A stretch of DNA of 64,000 bases from Cinnamomum chago (taxonomy: Eukaryota > Streptophyta > Magnoliopsida > Laurales > Lauraceae): assembly GCA_038049695.1 (NCBI GenBank), contig CP142458.1, forward strand, positions 63,955,501 through 64,019,500, written 5' to 3'. Below are positions 34,547-48,140 of this stretch, in pieces. Position numbers and translations under genes: made by a program. Each line of letters starts with the position of its first letter. Positions within the stretch are counted from its first letter, which is position 1. The notes under the pieces are model-generated. The model ran no database searches. It saw only the letters and a list, made by a program, of their open reading frames with translations, and was not told where the DNA came from.

Positions 34547-34611
<65 letters not shown>

Positions 34612-35444
34612 AAAGAAAGAGACTTACCATTTAAGAATGTGATATTGAGAATATATTAGTGGATATGTCTAAATTTATACAAAAATTGTCTAGAGCTTGT
34701 TTTTTTATGCGCTAATTAGAATGATAATCAATAAACTATAGAAATCAATCATGAATAGTACAAGCTAAATAATTTTATAATTATTGAATTAAAAAAATTA
34801 ACAATAACTTTATTTTTAATGTATTTATTTAGTTTGTTAGGATTAGGGCTCCAATTCATAAGTTAATTTTATTATCTATTGTTATTTTAATATTATAATA
34901 TTCAAAATTTATGTATTGTTGATGTTATTAAGTTCCATTGATCTCAAAACCTCATCATCTTGAAGTTGACGGTGCTATGATCAAGTAATCTCTGAACCCC
35001 ACATATTTTTTTTTCTTTTTCGGTTGATCAAATCTCACCGAACATTATCATCTTTCTTTTTAGCTATATTACTCATATACGACTCCCTACTGGAAGAGTG
35101 TTAGTCAAATTTCCCTCTGTATAGCTTGCGTGGGTTTTTAACGCACTCTTTTTTTTTATCATGTATTGTTATTTTAATATGGTAATATTCAAAATTTATG
35201 TATTGTTTATGATAAATATTGAAAATTTTAATCTTATTATACATGTTATAATTCTAATTAGAGTCATACTTCTATACTAATCATGAAATTACCTATTAGA
35301 CAACTTATTAGAAGTTAAACTCATATTAATTAATTATAAAATTAATTATTTAAAATATAATTGCCATGTATAATAAAATTAATAATGTGACAGATGAATT
35401 GGATTGACACATGTTGACATCACATCGATTCTAAAACATGACTT
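34301..35444. other. AT-rich intergenic
   Basis: No gene. Contains the (AC)n microsatellite described separately and a repeated phrase tgttattttaatat.ataatattcaaaatttatgtattgtt (34880 and 35165), a diverged direct repeat about 285 bp apart. Confidence 0.5.
34549..34604. repeat. (AC)28 microsatellite
   Basis: 56 bases of uninterrupted AC repeat followed by a short (AT)n. Long and pure, so likely length-variable between individuals. Confidence 0.95.
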
Positions 35445-36823
35445 TACTTTTAGATATAGTAAAGATTCCTATGTATACAACTTCTTCATACTTACCTAGT
35501 TTTGGTAGAGCTATAGAATTAGATCCCAAGTTCGATTTGCTAATTGCATAAATATTTATCACGATAATGCTACTCATATCGCGTTTGGTAATACATAATT
35601 AAAATATTGATTATAAATAAATAAATAAATAATTATTAATTCAATTAAAACTGTAATACATATGTTTCTAACACAATTGATTTTTCTAATACAATCCAGT
35701 AATTGTTTATATAACTTGTTATTTGATAATTATTTTCTAAAATAAAGTAATTTTTCTTTTTAGCTGAAAATAAATTGTTTTTTATAATCAGTTGGTAATA
35801 AGAAGTTTTTATGGGTAAAAAAAGCATATATAAATACATTTGTGTTATATGAACGCTTTGATATATTTACTACGTTTGAGTGTTTATAAGTATCCAAACA
35901 CCCAAACAAACAATACCACATTTTCTTTCTTCATTTCCTCTTGAAATCAGTTCTCTTCGTATATATTTATCTTACATCCTGGTTTGCATTGTAACAACTA
36001 ACAACCTATAATATGATGATCTTCTTCTTAATGCACGCATTTCTGTATATTCTCTAACCAGTAACCACTTACCTCCAACGAACTCAATCCTCTCAACACA
36101 AATGCCAATTGGTATCTCATGATCAAATTATTCATGGTCATATTGGAAATGCAGAAACTCTCGGCTCTGCTTGAGAATTTTATGGTTTAGTTATGAAGGG
36201 TTTTAAAGTACCGATTACGAGGAGTTATGATGGGTTAGATTTTGAGCGATTTGTCCAATCCTTCATAACCCACCAATTTGGTACGAGTTCTGAGAGAATC
36301 AACGAAAGTGTGTTTGACTAGTTTATGAAGATTATTCTAATCCTTTATAACCAATGCAACAAATTTGTCAAGCAATGGTTATTCTCTAACCGATCGATGA
36401 GAACTCAACCCTCCAAAACCAATATTAAATAAACTCACAAGCAGACTTTTAAAGGTTCGGTTATGAGGAGTTTTTAAAGTACCAGTTTTGAAAGATTATG
36501 ATGAGTTAGGTTTTAAGCGATTAGTCCAATCTTTCGTATAACCCACCAATTTGGTGAGTTCTAAGAGAACCAATAATAGTGTGTTTGATTGGTTTATAAG
36601 AATTATTTCAATCCTTTATAACCAATTCAACAAACAAATTGTCAAGCAATAATTCTTCTCCGACGAGTACCTAGTCCCTCAAAACCTTATAATCCATGTT
36701 AAATAAAACGCAAGCAGATTCTCTACGAGGATTTAAAGGTTCCATGAAACTTCACACTTTGCACAAATAGTACTACTACGAGCACCAATGGATCGAGAGA
36801 GTTGAAAAAGATAGAATAAAAGC
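35445..36823 (+). repeat. Upstream region of TIR gene copy 1 (segmental duplicate)
   Basis: Blocks here recur at 51135-52140: GCATAAATATTTATCACGAT, CCCAAACAAACAATACCACA, AACAACTAACAACCTATAAT and GAGCACCAATGGATCGAGA. The last bases (AGATAGAATAAAAGC) continue after the copia insertion at 50260 into the 5' flank of the truncated TIR gene. The middle (36140-36760) also has an internal duplication: ttttaaag.accg.tt.cgag...gggttaggttttgagcgatt occurs at about 36190-36300 and again at 36450-36560. Confidence 0.7.
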
Positions 36824-37114
36824 TGTAGGTGAAATAAATTAGGATTAATTGTCTTTATGTTTTCAGTTATGTTTGTTTTTTAGTGAACAACAATATGGGT
36901 GTTAGTGGATGGTAATGTGTGCGGGGGGGTTAGTATTGTATTAGTGGTTGTAGGTTACAACATTCACTACTTAGAATAAGTTGTCATTCATGTTTCTTTA
37001 AGGGGCTGTTATGGGTTGTATGTTAACTCATGTGGCCGTTCACTCTCTTTTTTCTATTTATATGCAAGTCAATAAACATGATAGTAATTATTCAGAGTAT
37101 ATTGATTTGTAACA
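36824..37114 (+). repeat. Outer copia 5' LTR
   Basis: Starts TGTAGGTGAAATAAATTAGG and ends TTGATTTGTAACA. Short LTR (291 bp). Confidence 0.9.
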
Positions 37115-37116
37115 AG

Positions 37117-37129
37117 TGGTATCAGAGCC
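37117..37129 (+). promoter_or_regulatory. Outer copia primer-binding site
   Basis: TGGTATCAGAGCC, two bases after the LTR, complementary to the initiator-Met tRNA 3' end. Confidence 0.85.
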
Positions 37130-37231
37130 TCTTAAGATCAAAATAGTTCTTGGTCATCCACAACAGGTCGTAGTTTCTTTTCTTGTGTGATTTTTGGAAG
37201 AAAATCATGGCTATGAATGCAATGATGCAAC

Positions 37232-38251
37232 TGTTAGTTCGAGTACAAGTACTTCAGTAATTTAGGAGAACATTTTACAATAAAAATGAAACAAAACAGT
37301 ACTATGTTTGAATGTAAAAAGAACTTACTGTTTGTAGGTAGAAAAAACAGAACTCTGTTGTTGGAGTAATTAATCACAGGAATCTACTGAGGAAGATCGA
37401 TCAAGGCTAGTGTGAAAACACTATGTCATTAAGACAAAATTCGCCCCCGCAATGGTGCTTACGAGCTTCAGTGGCGTCTGTCTCCCAGGATACAATGATC
37501 TGTTCCACAACAGTTGCAGCACTACAAACTGTGTGACTGTCGAACCAGTTTGTGTAGAATAACTCTCTCCTTGAGTGACTCAATGCAAGTGCAGCAGCAA
37601 CAACGAAAATGGAATGACCAAAACAGCATGAAACGAGATGAATTTATAGCCTGCAATCGGGTCTCTTCACAGGGGTTGCAACTCTTAGGACTAGGGTCAC
37701 ACCCTTTCATATATGAAAGGGCAAACACCCCTTAGGGACACACCCTTTCATATACGAAAGGGCACACACCTCTTGGGACACACCCCATTTGAAAAAGGAA
37801 ATTTTATTAAATAAAATTTCTCCAAAATTATAAATGGGTAGTGGGTCGAGCTAGGCCCAACTCGCGTGTGAAGCCCAAGCCGAGGCCCGACCCGGTTCAC
37901 ACTCATCTAGGTCCTCCCTCCCCCACAAAAGTGGGGTGCCCCTTGGGGCTCATCTTATACTACCAAGGTAAGTATATTTATACCCAAGGGATGTTTTGCT
38001 CCCAAGCAATGTGGGATGCAAGTTTACCACTTCCTTTTGTTTCCATGTTTAACAGTTCAAGTAGTGGTGTAAATGAGGCAATTTCTCATTCATTTCTTAA
38101 TGGATTAGAGCAACCCAATACATGTTCTCAATCTACTCATGGAGTAGATTACATTCCCATGTATTCCCACCTAAAAAGACAAGTGGGTCCCACGTTTATT
38201 TTGGCTCAAAGATGACCAAAATAATGGGTCTTTCTAACCATTTTTCCAACA
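37232..38251 (-). repeat. Inner copia 3' LTR (1020 bp)
   Basis: Contains a doubled CACACCCTTTCATATA.GAAAGGGC motif (37700-37770), a short tandem palindrome-like repeat, also present in the partner LTR. Confidence 0.85.
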
Positions 38252-38821
38252 ATCCCCCACATGAATGAAATTGACCGAATGCAATGAAATGATATGCAGA
38301 CACACAGAGAGAGTACAGTTTGAAATTTTCTGTATAGAGAGAGGTAGCTTGTGGCCTTAAACCTTCCCTTGTGAAGTACTATCGGATTTACTGGTTGAAC
38401 AGTGAACATGATGTCTTGAACTGTTCAGCCTTTTACGTAAACCGAGATAATAGAGTTCACACAGAATCTTTCCGGATACAATTGGTTCTCATGATTGTGT
38501 TCATTTTGGCCCTGAACAATACCTGGTTTCATGAGTGCTTTAGAGAATTTAGCCTTATTATTCTCACAGAATCGGCCCAGTTCACACTCACATAGGTGAT
38601 TCTTATTAAGAGTATCCTGCTATACCCCATCTGATTAACCAAGATATAAGAATCATTAAAAGCTTTGCTTACCCTAATTACCGCTGCAGGTATCACTTAT
38701 TAATATCATAGGAATGAGCAGGAGATTTCGTCTCCATAGTGATATCGTTAAGTCACACACAATTCGGTTGTCCCTTTGAACCCAGATCTTGGGATCTCCA
38801 GTTAACTAGGTTGGGTTGCCA

Positions 38822-41800
38822 TTATGGTGACTTTTCATTCATAGGCTTTAAGCCCATTCCCCTCGATGAACGATTTACTTGCTCTCTCGCTAATCCTTTG
38901 GTTAAAGGATCCACAATGTTATCTTTGGACTTTATGTACTCAATTGTCATAATGCCATTAGAGAGCAGTTGTCTCACGGAATTATGCCTTCGACGAATAT
39001 GTCGAGACTTACCGTTATACATTGTACTCTGTGCCCTTCCAATTGCTGATTGACTATCGCAATGAATGCAGATAGGAGGCACAGGTTTTGACCACATTGG
39101 AATATCTTCGAGGAATTGAGGAAGCCACTCAGCTTCTTCACCAGCTTTATCCAATGCAATAAACTCATATTCCATAGTGGATCTAGCAATGCATGTTTGT
39201 TTAGAAGATTTCCATGATACCGCTGCACCACCAAGTGTAAATAGATATCCACTTGTGGACTTTGAATCTTTAATATCTGATATCCAGTTGGCATCACAAT
39301 AGCCCTCAAGTACAGCTGGATATTTAGAGTAATGTAAACCATAGTTTTGGGTGTATTTTAAATATCTTAAAACCCGAACTAAGGCCTTCCAATGGTCTGA
39401 TCCTGGGTTACTTGTGTATCTACTCAATTTACTAACAGCATATGCAATATCAGGACGAGTGCAATTCATCACATACATTAGGCTGCCAATTATTTGTGCA
39501 TATATATTCTCGTTGTGATATGTCTTTTCCATTATTCTTGGATAAATGAATACTAATATCTATAGGTGTCCTTGCTGGATTGCTATTATCTTGATTATAT
39601 TTTTTGAGTATACTCTCAATATAGTGTGATTGAGATAATATCAATCCATCTGATGTTTTAGAGATCTTTATCCCGAGTATGACATCTGCAACACCTAAAT
39701 CTTTCATGTCAAACTTATTGTTTAACATTCTCTTGGTAGATTTAATGATATCAGCATTACTACCCATAATGAGCAAATCATCAACATATAAACAAATAAT
39801 GACACAGCCATTGTTAGTGTTCTTGACATATACTCATTTGTCACATTCATTGATCTTAAACCCATTTGACATCATCAAGTTGTCAAATTTCTCATGCCAC
39901 TGCTTTGGTGCTTGTTTTAATCCATATAGAGATTTGACAAGCCGACAAACTTTCTTAGTTTGACCTGGAACATTAAACCCTTCTGGTTGTTCCATATATA
40001 TCTCCTCGTCTAATTCACCATTGAGAAATGCTATCTTTACATCCATTTGATGTATCTCGAGATTGTATATAGCAGCAATTGCTATTAACATTCGAATGGA
40101 TGTTATTCTTGTCACTGGTGAATAAGTATCGAAATAGTCCAAGCCTTCTTTTTGTCTGTACCCTTTAACAACAAGCCTGGCCTTGTACTTATCGATTGAG
40201 CCATCTGCTTTTAGCTTTCTCTTGAATATCCACTTGCATCCAAGAGTTTTGCAACCTTGTGGGAGGTCTACAAGTTCCCATGTATGGTTTTGCAAAATGG
40301 ATTCAATTTCACTGTTTATGGCCTCTTTCCAATATGGTGCCTCGGGACTGGACACTGCTTCTTTAAAGCTTTGAGGCGCATCTTCCAACAGAAATGTTAG
40401 AAAATCTGAACCAAACGTTTTTGATGTTCTAGCCCTCTTACTCCGTCTAGGTTCATCAATCTCTTGTTGGTTTGGATTACTGCTACTAGCAGTATCATGA
40501 GTTCTTTTAGGAGAACTCGTTTCCTTCGATGGTTTGTAAGGAAATACATGTTCAAAGAACGATGCATTCCTTGACTTAATAATAGTGTTCGGATGCATAT
40601 CAGGAATTTCAGAGTTGTAAATTAGAAACCGATACGCACTGCTATTATGAGCATACCCAATGAATACACAGTCTACTGTTTTTTGTCCTATTTTAACCTT
40701 TTTAGGTGTAGGAACCGCCACTTTAGCCAAACACCCCCACACTTTCAAGTATTTGTAAGTAGGCATTCTGCCTTTCCACAATTCATAGGGGGTTTTATTG
40801 GTTTTCTTTTGAGGTATTCAATTAAGAATATAATTTGCAGAGAGGATTGCATCCCCCCACAAATTCTGAGGTAATCCAGAACTTATTAACATAGCATTCA
40901 TCATTTCTTTTAAAGTTCTATTTTTCCTTTCAGCAACACCATTTTGCTGAGGTGAATAAGGAACAGTAGTTTGGTGTATAATCCCATGCTGTGAACAGAA
41001 TTCACCAAAAGGTGATTCATATTCACCACCTTTATCGCTTCTTATCACCTTAATTTTCTTATCAAGTTGATTCTCAACCTCATTCTTGTAATGTTTGAAC
41101 ATTTCCAAGGCCTCATCTTTACTTCTCAATAAGTAAACATAACATTATCTTGTGCAGTCATCAATGAATGTAAGAAAATATTTCTTACCACCTTTAGTTT
41201 GAACAAACTTCAGGTCACAAATATCAGAATGAATTAATTGAAGAGGTTCAGAAGTTCTTTCAATAGATTGAAAAGAAGTTCTAGTGAGTTTAGCTTCTAC
41301 ACATGGTTCACATTTGATATTTGAATCAAAACTACATTTAGGCAAGCATTCCATGTTAACTAATCTACGTAATGCATCATAATTAACATGGCCTAATCTA
41401 CCATGCCACACATTAGAAGATTCAAGCATATAAGCAGAAGAGTTTTTCTTATTAGGTACAATAGTCATTACAGTCATTTTGAAGAGCCCATCACTCATAT
41501 ATCCCTTTCCTACATACATCCCAGATTTAGTGAGGACAAACCTGTCCGACTCAAATACAAGTTTAAAACCCTTCTTACTCAGTAGTGAGCCTGATACCAG
41601 ATTCTTACGAATATCAGGTACATGCAGCACATTGTTGAGGGTGAGTTCTTTTCCAGAAGTCATCTTCAATACCACCTGTCCTTGGCCTTCAACCTTAGAG
41701 GTGGCAGAGTTGCCCATGAAGAGTTGTTCTCCGGTTGATGCTTGATAAGTGGAGAACATCTCTTTAATAGAGCAAACATGTCGAGTGGCCCCTGTGTCCA

Positions 41801-42755
41801 CCCACCATTCTCTGGTGTTTCCAACCAGATTGACTTCTGAGACCACAGCAGAAAGATTGATGTCTGAAACATCAGTGGAGAGAGTGTCCAATTCTGTCAT
41901 GTTGGCCTGCGCGGGTTTCTTACTTGTATTGCCTTGGTCCTTGCGCTTACGACAGTCCTTAGCACGGTGGCCTGGTTTGTCGCACACATAGCATTTCCCT
42001 TTGAACTTCTTGTTATCATTGGGACCTTGTTTTGGACCGTTGGGATTGTTCTTCATCTTCTTGGGATTCTGCCCATGTTCCACCACATTTGCCTTCGCTT
42101 CAGTGAAGGTTTTTCCTGCTTTCTTTTCAGAAGCACGATTGTCTTCCTCTATCCTCAATCTTACTATCAGGTCTTCAAGTTTCATCTCCTTTCGTTTATG
42201 CTTGAGGTAGTTCTTAAAATCCTTCCAAAGTGGTGGCAATTTTTCAATGATTGCTGCCACTTGGAAAGACTCACTAAGAGACATTCCTTCTGCATGTATT
42301 TCATGGAGGATTACTTGAAGTTCCTGAACTTGATTGATAACCGCTTTGGAATCGTTCATCTTGTAGTCAAGAAATCTGCCAACAACAAATTTCTTCATTC
42401 CGGCATCTTCAGTCTTGTACTTTTTATCAAGTGAATCCCATAATTCCTTAGCAGTCTTCAATGAACAGTACACATTATATAATGTGTTGTCTAGTCCATT
42501 GAGAATGAAATTTCGACAGAGGAAGTCAGCATGCTTCCAGGCTTCTACAGCAGCAACTACTTGCTTGTCTGTTTCGCCTTTCAAAGCAGGAGCTTCTTCA
42601 TGGAGGAACCTAGCCAAGTTCAGGGTGGTGAGATAGAACAACATCTTTTGTTGCCATCTCTTGAACTCAGTCCCATTGAACTTTTCAGGTTTCTCCCCAT
42701 GGTTCACCATAACAGGGGTAGGGGTAGTGACTGGAGTATTCTTCTCAATACCCAT
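38822..42755 (-). pseudogene. Inner copia gag-pol polyprotein, few lesions
   Basis: Starts at [20 protein letters not shown] (ATG 42755). An upstream ATG at 42812 is less likely. Domains in order: gag ([18 protein letters not shown], about 42690), zinc knuckle ([14 protein letters not shown], about 41980), protease ([12 protein letters not shown], about 41800), pre-integrase ([13 protein letters not shown]), integrase D,D,E (HSDIC, IRSDKGGEYES, then SPQQNGVAERKNR) and reverse transcriptase (WKEAINSEIESI, KARLVVKGYRQ, LYVDDLLIMGS with the YVDD catalytic pair). RNase H ([19 protein letters not shown], and the end [13 protein letters not shown]) closes it. Lesions: TAA at 41142, TGA at about 40816, TGA near 39837 and a one-base frame change near 39530. 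The reading order is otherwise complete. Without these changes it would be a standard copia polyprotein of about 1300 residues. Confidence 0.88.
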
Positions 42756-43071
42756 GTCTGTTTTAACAAAACAGAAATCACTTAAACAGAGTATACTACA
42801 GAATTTAAACAATTAATGGTACTGTAAACAGTAACTCAGACTATCTGTAACTGGTTACTGAAGACTGAGGCAAACAGAATACAATTTACAGAACAACCTA
42901 AAATTCTGTAACTAAGTGTATATGAAGAATGAAAATCAGTTTTACACTACTAGTTTCAGAAACAGAAGAAGAAGAAACCAGTAGAAAACTGACATAAACC
43001 GAAACCAGAAATACTGAAGTAAACAGAGAACAGAATGTATTCAGAACTTTAAAAGAATTTTGTCTTAAGAT

Positions 43072-44147
43072 TGTTAGTTCGAGTACAAGTACTTCAGTAA
43101 TTTAGGAGAACAGTTTACAATAAAAATGAAACAAAATAGTACTATGTTTGAATGTAAAAAGAACTTACTGTTTGTAGGCAGAAAAAACAGAACTCTGTTG
43201 TTGGAGTAATTAATCACAGGAATCTACTGAGGAAGATCGATCAAGGCTAGTGTGAAAACACTATGTCTTTAAGACAAAATTCGCCCCCGCAATGGTGCTT
43301 ACGAGCTTCAGTGGCGTCTGTCTCCCAGGATACAATGATCTGTTCCACAACAGTTGCAGCACTACAAACTGTGTGACTGTCGAACCAGTTTGTGTAGAAT
43401 AACTCTCTCCTTGAGTGACTCAATGCAAGTGCAGCAGCAGCAGCGAAAATGGAATGACCAAAACAACATGAAACAAGATGAATTTATAGCCTGCAATCAG
43501 GTCTCTTCACAGGGGTTGCAACTCTTAGGACTGGTTGCATCTCTTAGGACTAGGGTCACACCCTTTCATATATGAAAGGGCACACACCCCTTAGGGACAC
43601 ACCCTTTCATATACGAAAGGGCACACACCTCTTGGGACACACCCCATTTGAAAAAGGAAATTTTATTAAATAAAATTTCTCCAAAATTATAAATGGGTAG
43701 TGGGCCGAGCCAGGCCCAACTCGCGTGTGAAGCCCAAGCCCAAGCCCAGGCCCGGCCCGGTGCGGGGCGGCGCGCGCGCGTGTGTGGTGGTGACCCTTGA
43801 TCTAGGTCTTCCCTCCCCCACAAAAGTGGGGTGCCCCTTGGGGCTCATCTTATACTACCAAGGTAAGTATATTTATACCCAAGGGATGTTTTGCTCCCAA
43901 GCAATGTGGGATGCAAGTTTACCACTTCCTTTTGTTTCCATGTTTAACATGTTCAAGTAGTGGTGTAAATGAGGCAATTTCTCATTCATTTCTTAATGGA
44001 TTAGAGCAACCCAATACATGTTCTCAGTCTACTCATGGAGTAGATTACATTCCCATGTATTCCCACCTAAAAAGACAAGTGGGTCCCACGTTTATTTTGG
44101 CTCAAAGATGACCAAAATAATGGGTCTTTCTAACCATTTTTCCAACA
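43072..44147 (-). repeat. Inner copia 5' LTR (1076 bp)
   Basis: Longer than its partner. It has an extra partial copy of CTCTTAGGACT(A/T)GG near 43528-43550 and a GC-rich insert with GCGCGCGCG at 43760-43790, where the partner reads GACCCGGTTCACACTC. Confidence 0.85.
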
Positions 44148-46354
44148 CAACTCCCAAGGTTTTGTGGAACAAACTACGACAATTGGAGCATTCAGATGAA
44201 GGTGCTTTTTTGCTCTCAAGAGTTATGGGATCTTGTGGATATAGGCTATATTGACGTAACGGATCAGCAAGCTTTTGAAGCTCTCTCACAAGCACGGAAG
44301 GAAGCATTACGTGAAGCACAGAAGAAGGATCAAAATGCCTTGTTTTTCATATTCCAAGCAGTGGATGAAAATATATTCGACATAATTTCAAAAGCTACTA
44401 CAACAAAGAGTGCATGGGATTTGCTTGATAAAGCCTACAAAGGTGCAGAGAGAGTAAAAAGGGTGCGAGTTCAAACTCTTAAAAGTGAGTTTGAAAACAT
44501 GAAGATGAGTGAGACAGAGTTCATCTCTGATTATTATGGTAAAGTGATTACCATAGCAAATCAAATCCGGGCAAATGGAAAAGAGATGGATGATACCGAG
44601 ATCATTGAGAAAATTCTTCGATCTCTTCTAGAAAAATTCGAGCATGTTGTGTGTGCAGTTGAAGAAGCAAAGAACACATCTGATATGCCTATTGAAAAAC
44701 TCATGAGCTCATTAAAAGCACATGAACAAAGAATGAAGCAAAGATCATCTTCCTCATCTCTTGAGCAAGCACTCAAAACACAATTCACAATGAGTAGAAC
44801 ATCCGATAGAGGAAGAAGAGGCGGTCGACAAGGACGTGGCCGTGGAAGAGGATCGCACAACAATGAAGGTGAAAAGAAAAAAAATTCAGACTCATCAAGA
44901 GGCCGTGGAGGAGGTAGATCTCAAAACAACACTCAAAGGTATGACAAATCTAAAGTTCAATGTCATTACTGCAACAAATATGGTCATTATAAATTCAAGT
45001 GTAGAAAAAAGTTAGCAAATGAAAGTGAAGAAAACTCAAACTTAGTTGATAAAGATGAAGATCAAATTGCTCCTATTTTGTTAGTCTGCACTAGTATGAA
45101 AAACAGTGGCAGCAATGTTTGGTATTTAGATACTGGATGCAGTAATCATATGTGCGGAAAAAAAGAGATGTTTACTGAATTGGATGAGACCATCACTTCC
45201 TTGGTCAAATTTGGTGACAACAGAAAGATACCGGTAAAAGGAAAAGGTAAGATTCTAATCCAAGCAAGGAATAATGATCATCTTTACATTTCTGATGTGT
45301 TTTATGTTCCTAGGTTAGAATGCAATCTGCTTAGTGTTGGTCAACTTCAAGAGAGAGGTCATATTTCGCACATAAAAAATGGTATTTGTGAACATAAAGA
45401 TGCCAAAAATCAATTAATTGCTAGGGTGCCTATGACTCAAAATAGGATGTTCCCTTTGCAAATTAAGAATGATGTTGTTGCTTGCTACAAAACAATTGTA
45501 CATGATGATTCATGGTTATGGCATCTTCGATTTGGTCATTTGGGTTTTGATAGTTTGAAAAGGCTTGCTTCTAAGGAGATGGTGATTGGGTTACCTTCGA
45601 TAAATCACCCGAATCAGATTTGTGAAGGTTGCATTATTGGAAAACAACATAGAGATCCATTTGTAGTGGGACAGTCTCAAAGAGCTACAAGGCTGTTTCA
45701 ACTTGTCCATTCAGATTTATGTGATGTAGGTTGTACCTCTAATGGCAATAGCAAGAACTTCATCACATTTACTGATGGTTGTAGTAGAAAAACATGGGTA
45801 TATTTTTTGAAAGAAAAATTTGAAGTCCTACGTGTTTTCCAAGAATTTAATTCATTTGTGGAAAAACAAAGTGGTCATTATTTGCAAATTATTAGAATTG
45901 ATGGAGGTGGTGAGTACACCTCGCGTGACTTTGAAGAGTTTTGCAGGAAGAATGGAATTGAACACCAAGCCACTACTGGTTACACGCCTCAGCAAAATGG
46001 CGTGTCGGAGAGGAAGAATAGAACTATCATGGAGATGGTAAGGAGCATGTTAAAAGGAAAAGGTGTTCCTAACTCTTTTTGGGTTGAAGCCACAACTCGT
46101 GCAGTATATGTGCTTAACAGGTGTCCTACAAATGCTTTAAAAGATGATACGCTTGAAGAAGCATGGAGTGGAAGCAAGGTAAGAATCTCTCATCTTCGCG
46201 TGTTTGGGTCCATAGCACATGCACATGTACCTAAAAAAAAAACTAGATGATAAAGGTACAAAGTGTATATTTGTTGGGTATTATAAAAAGGACTACAAAC
46301 TGTACAATCCGATTTCTAATAAAATGATTATCGGTAGAGACGTGAAGTTTGATG

Positions 46355-48135
46355 TGTTAGGCCCTTGTTTGTTGCAAATGTTGATGGATTCACTCACTTT
46401 CACTATCACATGATCACACACATGAGCTCTTAGTTTTTTTACTTTTGAATCTTGGATTCTTTCTTGCATTTGCACATGTTTTTGAAATGAATTTGATTCA
46501 TGCATGTTTTAGAATCCAAACATTTTTGAAAACCTAATTCTTTATGCATTATCTTTGAAAAATCAAATTGAGATTTTTAGGTTTGTACCTTGCATACATT
46601 CATCATTATTAGAATCTATGCAAATTGATTTGAAAAGAATTTTATCAAATCAGTTATGTCTCTTAAGGGTTGAGCTAAATGGTTCTTTCTTTCATATGTT
46701 TTAACCTTAAGCTCAAATCCTTTCAAGCTTTCCAAAGGTTCTTTCTTTAAAATCATTATTTTAATTTGGAGTCTTCATGACTATAGAATTTCAGTTTTCA
46801 TCTTTTTTCAGTCATGAATTCATGCTTGGTATATGTGTCTCAAAGTCCCCTGGGAGATGCCCTCAAAAGTTACAAGTTTTTACAAATTTTCAGAATTCTG
46901 GGCTTCACCAAGTTGGCCTACCTGTGTGGCCGGTCGACCGGGCACATAGTAGGCAGACAGGGCTTCGAGCACCAACGGTCATTTTTCTGACCATTGTGTG
47001 AACCCGGTCGACCGAGCCCTGTTTCCAGGTCGACCGGGGACTAGCCGTTGGACTGTTTTTCCCTATAAAGTCCATTATATTCCAACCTTTTTTGGGGGCT
47101 TGACTAAGGAATCTTTGAGACCCTATTGGAGCCAAAGGAAGTGGAAAAAGCCAAGAAGGCTAGAAGACCATTGGAAATCAAATGTTGAATTTTTAAATAG
47201 GTATCTCATACTTGTCATTTTGATTTCCATTCAAATTAGAATCTATGCATGCTTAAATCTTTGTATTTTCTTTTATGCATGATTTCTAGCTTTTAAAGAG
47301 ATGTTTAGCAAACTCATTATCATCTTTGGAACATTAGAATGATTTGCAAACTCTCTTGTCTTAATCACATGTGTTCTTAGACTTTAATATTCATATAACT
47401 TGTTTTAGCTTATGTCTTTAAGTTGTTTGAATCTTTTATGTGATTAGCATTTATCTTCAATCATCATTTTCTAAGCTTTGATTTTAAAATGCATCAAGCA
47501 TTCATTTAAGAGCCTCATTGTAGAAACTGATTGAAGTAAAACATTCATACACTTGTGCGCACACTTTAGCTTATCTTAGTGTATGTTTGTAATTTGTTTT
47601 AAACTTTCATATTCGCCTATTTTAGAGGAAATTATATTGAGCTTGAATTGTATCTCTTTGAGTGTTTTTGTAGACACTTCTTTAAGAGAAATCTTTCCTT
47701 TGTAAAGGTTATTGCTTAGCCTAAGAAAAGCATCTTGTAAAGGTTATTGCTTAGCCTTAGAAAAGCACTTTGTAAAGGTTATTGCTTAGCCTTGAAAAAC
47801 ATCTTGTAAAGGTTGTTGTTGAGCCTAGAAAAAACAACATTGTAAAGGTTATTGCTTAGCCTAGTAAAAAGCATACTTAGTGGAAATCCGGTGGGGTGAT
47901 TGGATCACAAGCCGGTAGTGGACGTAGGCATTGAGGCCGAACCACTATAAACCTTTGTGTTGTGGTGCTTGCTTTTGTGGTGATTGTTTATAGTAGCTTC
48001 CGCATATTGTTTGATTAATCTTTACATGTGACTAGTTTATGTTAAGAAGTTAAAATTGGTCTAAATTGGTCATATTTGTAGCACACCCTATTCACCCCCC
48101 CCCCTCTCTCTCGGGTTAGGATCCCAGGACTTTCA
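46355..48135 (+). mobile_element. Solo LTR, copia-type family A (1.78 kb), in the outer copia
   Basis: Starts TGTTAGGCCCTTG and ends AGGACTTTCA. Perfect TGATG target duplications lie at 46350-46354 and 48136-48140. Same family as 11664-13328. It contains GGTCGACCG motifs (46930-47040), five units of the ggttattgcttagcct repeat (47702-47872), GCCGAACCACTATAAA (about 47937) and a C run (48086-48105). Confidence 0.9.
47702..47872 (+). repeat. Minisatellite inside the family A LTR, five units
   Basis: AAGGTTATTGCTTAGCCT units of about 33 bp with A-rich linkers. The other family A LTR has four units. Confidence 0.75.
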
Positions 48136-48140
48136 TGATG

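Larger units (their letters stand above)
37232..44147 (-). mobile_element. Full-length Ty1/copia element (inner), opposite strand
   Basis: LTRs 37232-38251 and 43072-44147, both starting TGTTAGTTCGAG and ending CCAACA on the plus strand. CAAC is present on both sides (37228-37231 and 44148-44151), a 4-bp match. In minus orientation the 5' LTR is on the right, the gag-pol frame runs 42755-38822, and the purine tract GTGGGGGAT (38260-38252) abuts the 3' LTR. The LTRs are close (scattered substitutions plus indels), younger than the host element, which agrees with the nesting. The sequence next to the 5' LTR (ATCTTAAGACAAAATTC) is not the usual Met primer site. Confidence 0.9.
37207..46354 (+). 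pseudogene. Outer copia gag, protease and integrase (first part of polyprotein)
   Basis: The polyprotein starts at ATG 37207 (MAMNAMMQ) and is cut after ATGCAAC by the inner copia. It resumes at 44148 with LPRFCGTNYDNWSIQM. Domains from 44148: gag (to about 44800), an Arg/Gly-rich stretch (RGRRGGRQGRGRGRG), a zinc knuckle (CHYCNKYGHYKFKC, about 44960), protease (WYLDTGCSNHMC, about 45120), pre-integrase (WLWHLRFGHLGFDSL), and integrase with its D,D,E core (HSDLC, RIDGGGEYTS, then TPQQNGVSERKNR). The frame is lost in an A run near 46230 (PKKK). The next frame continues KLDDKGTKCIFVGYYKKDYK and stops at the solo LTR. The only early disablements are the insertions and this homopolymer slip. Confidence 0.85.
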
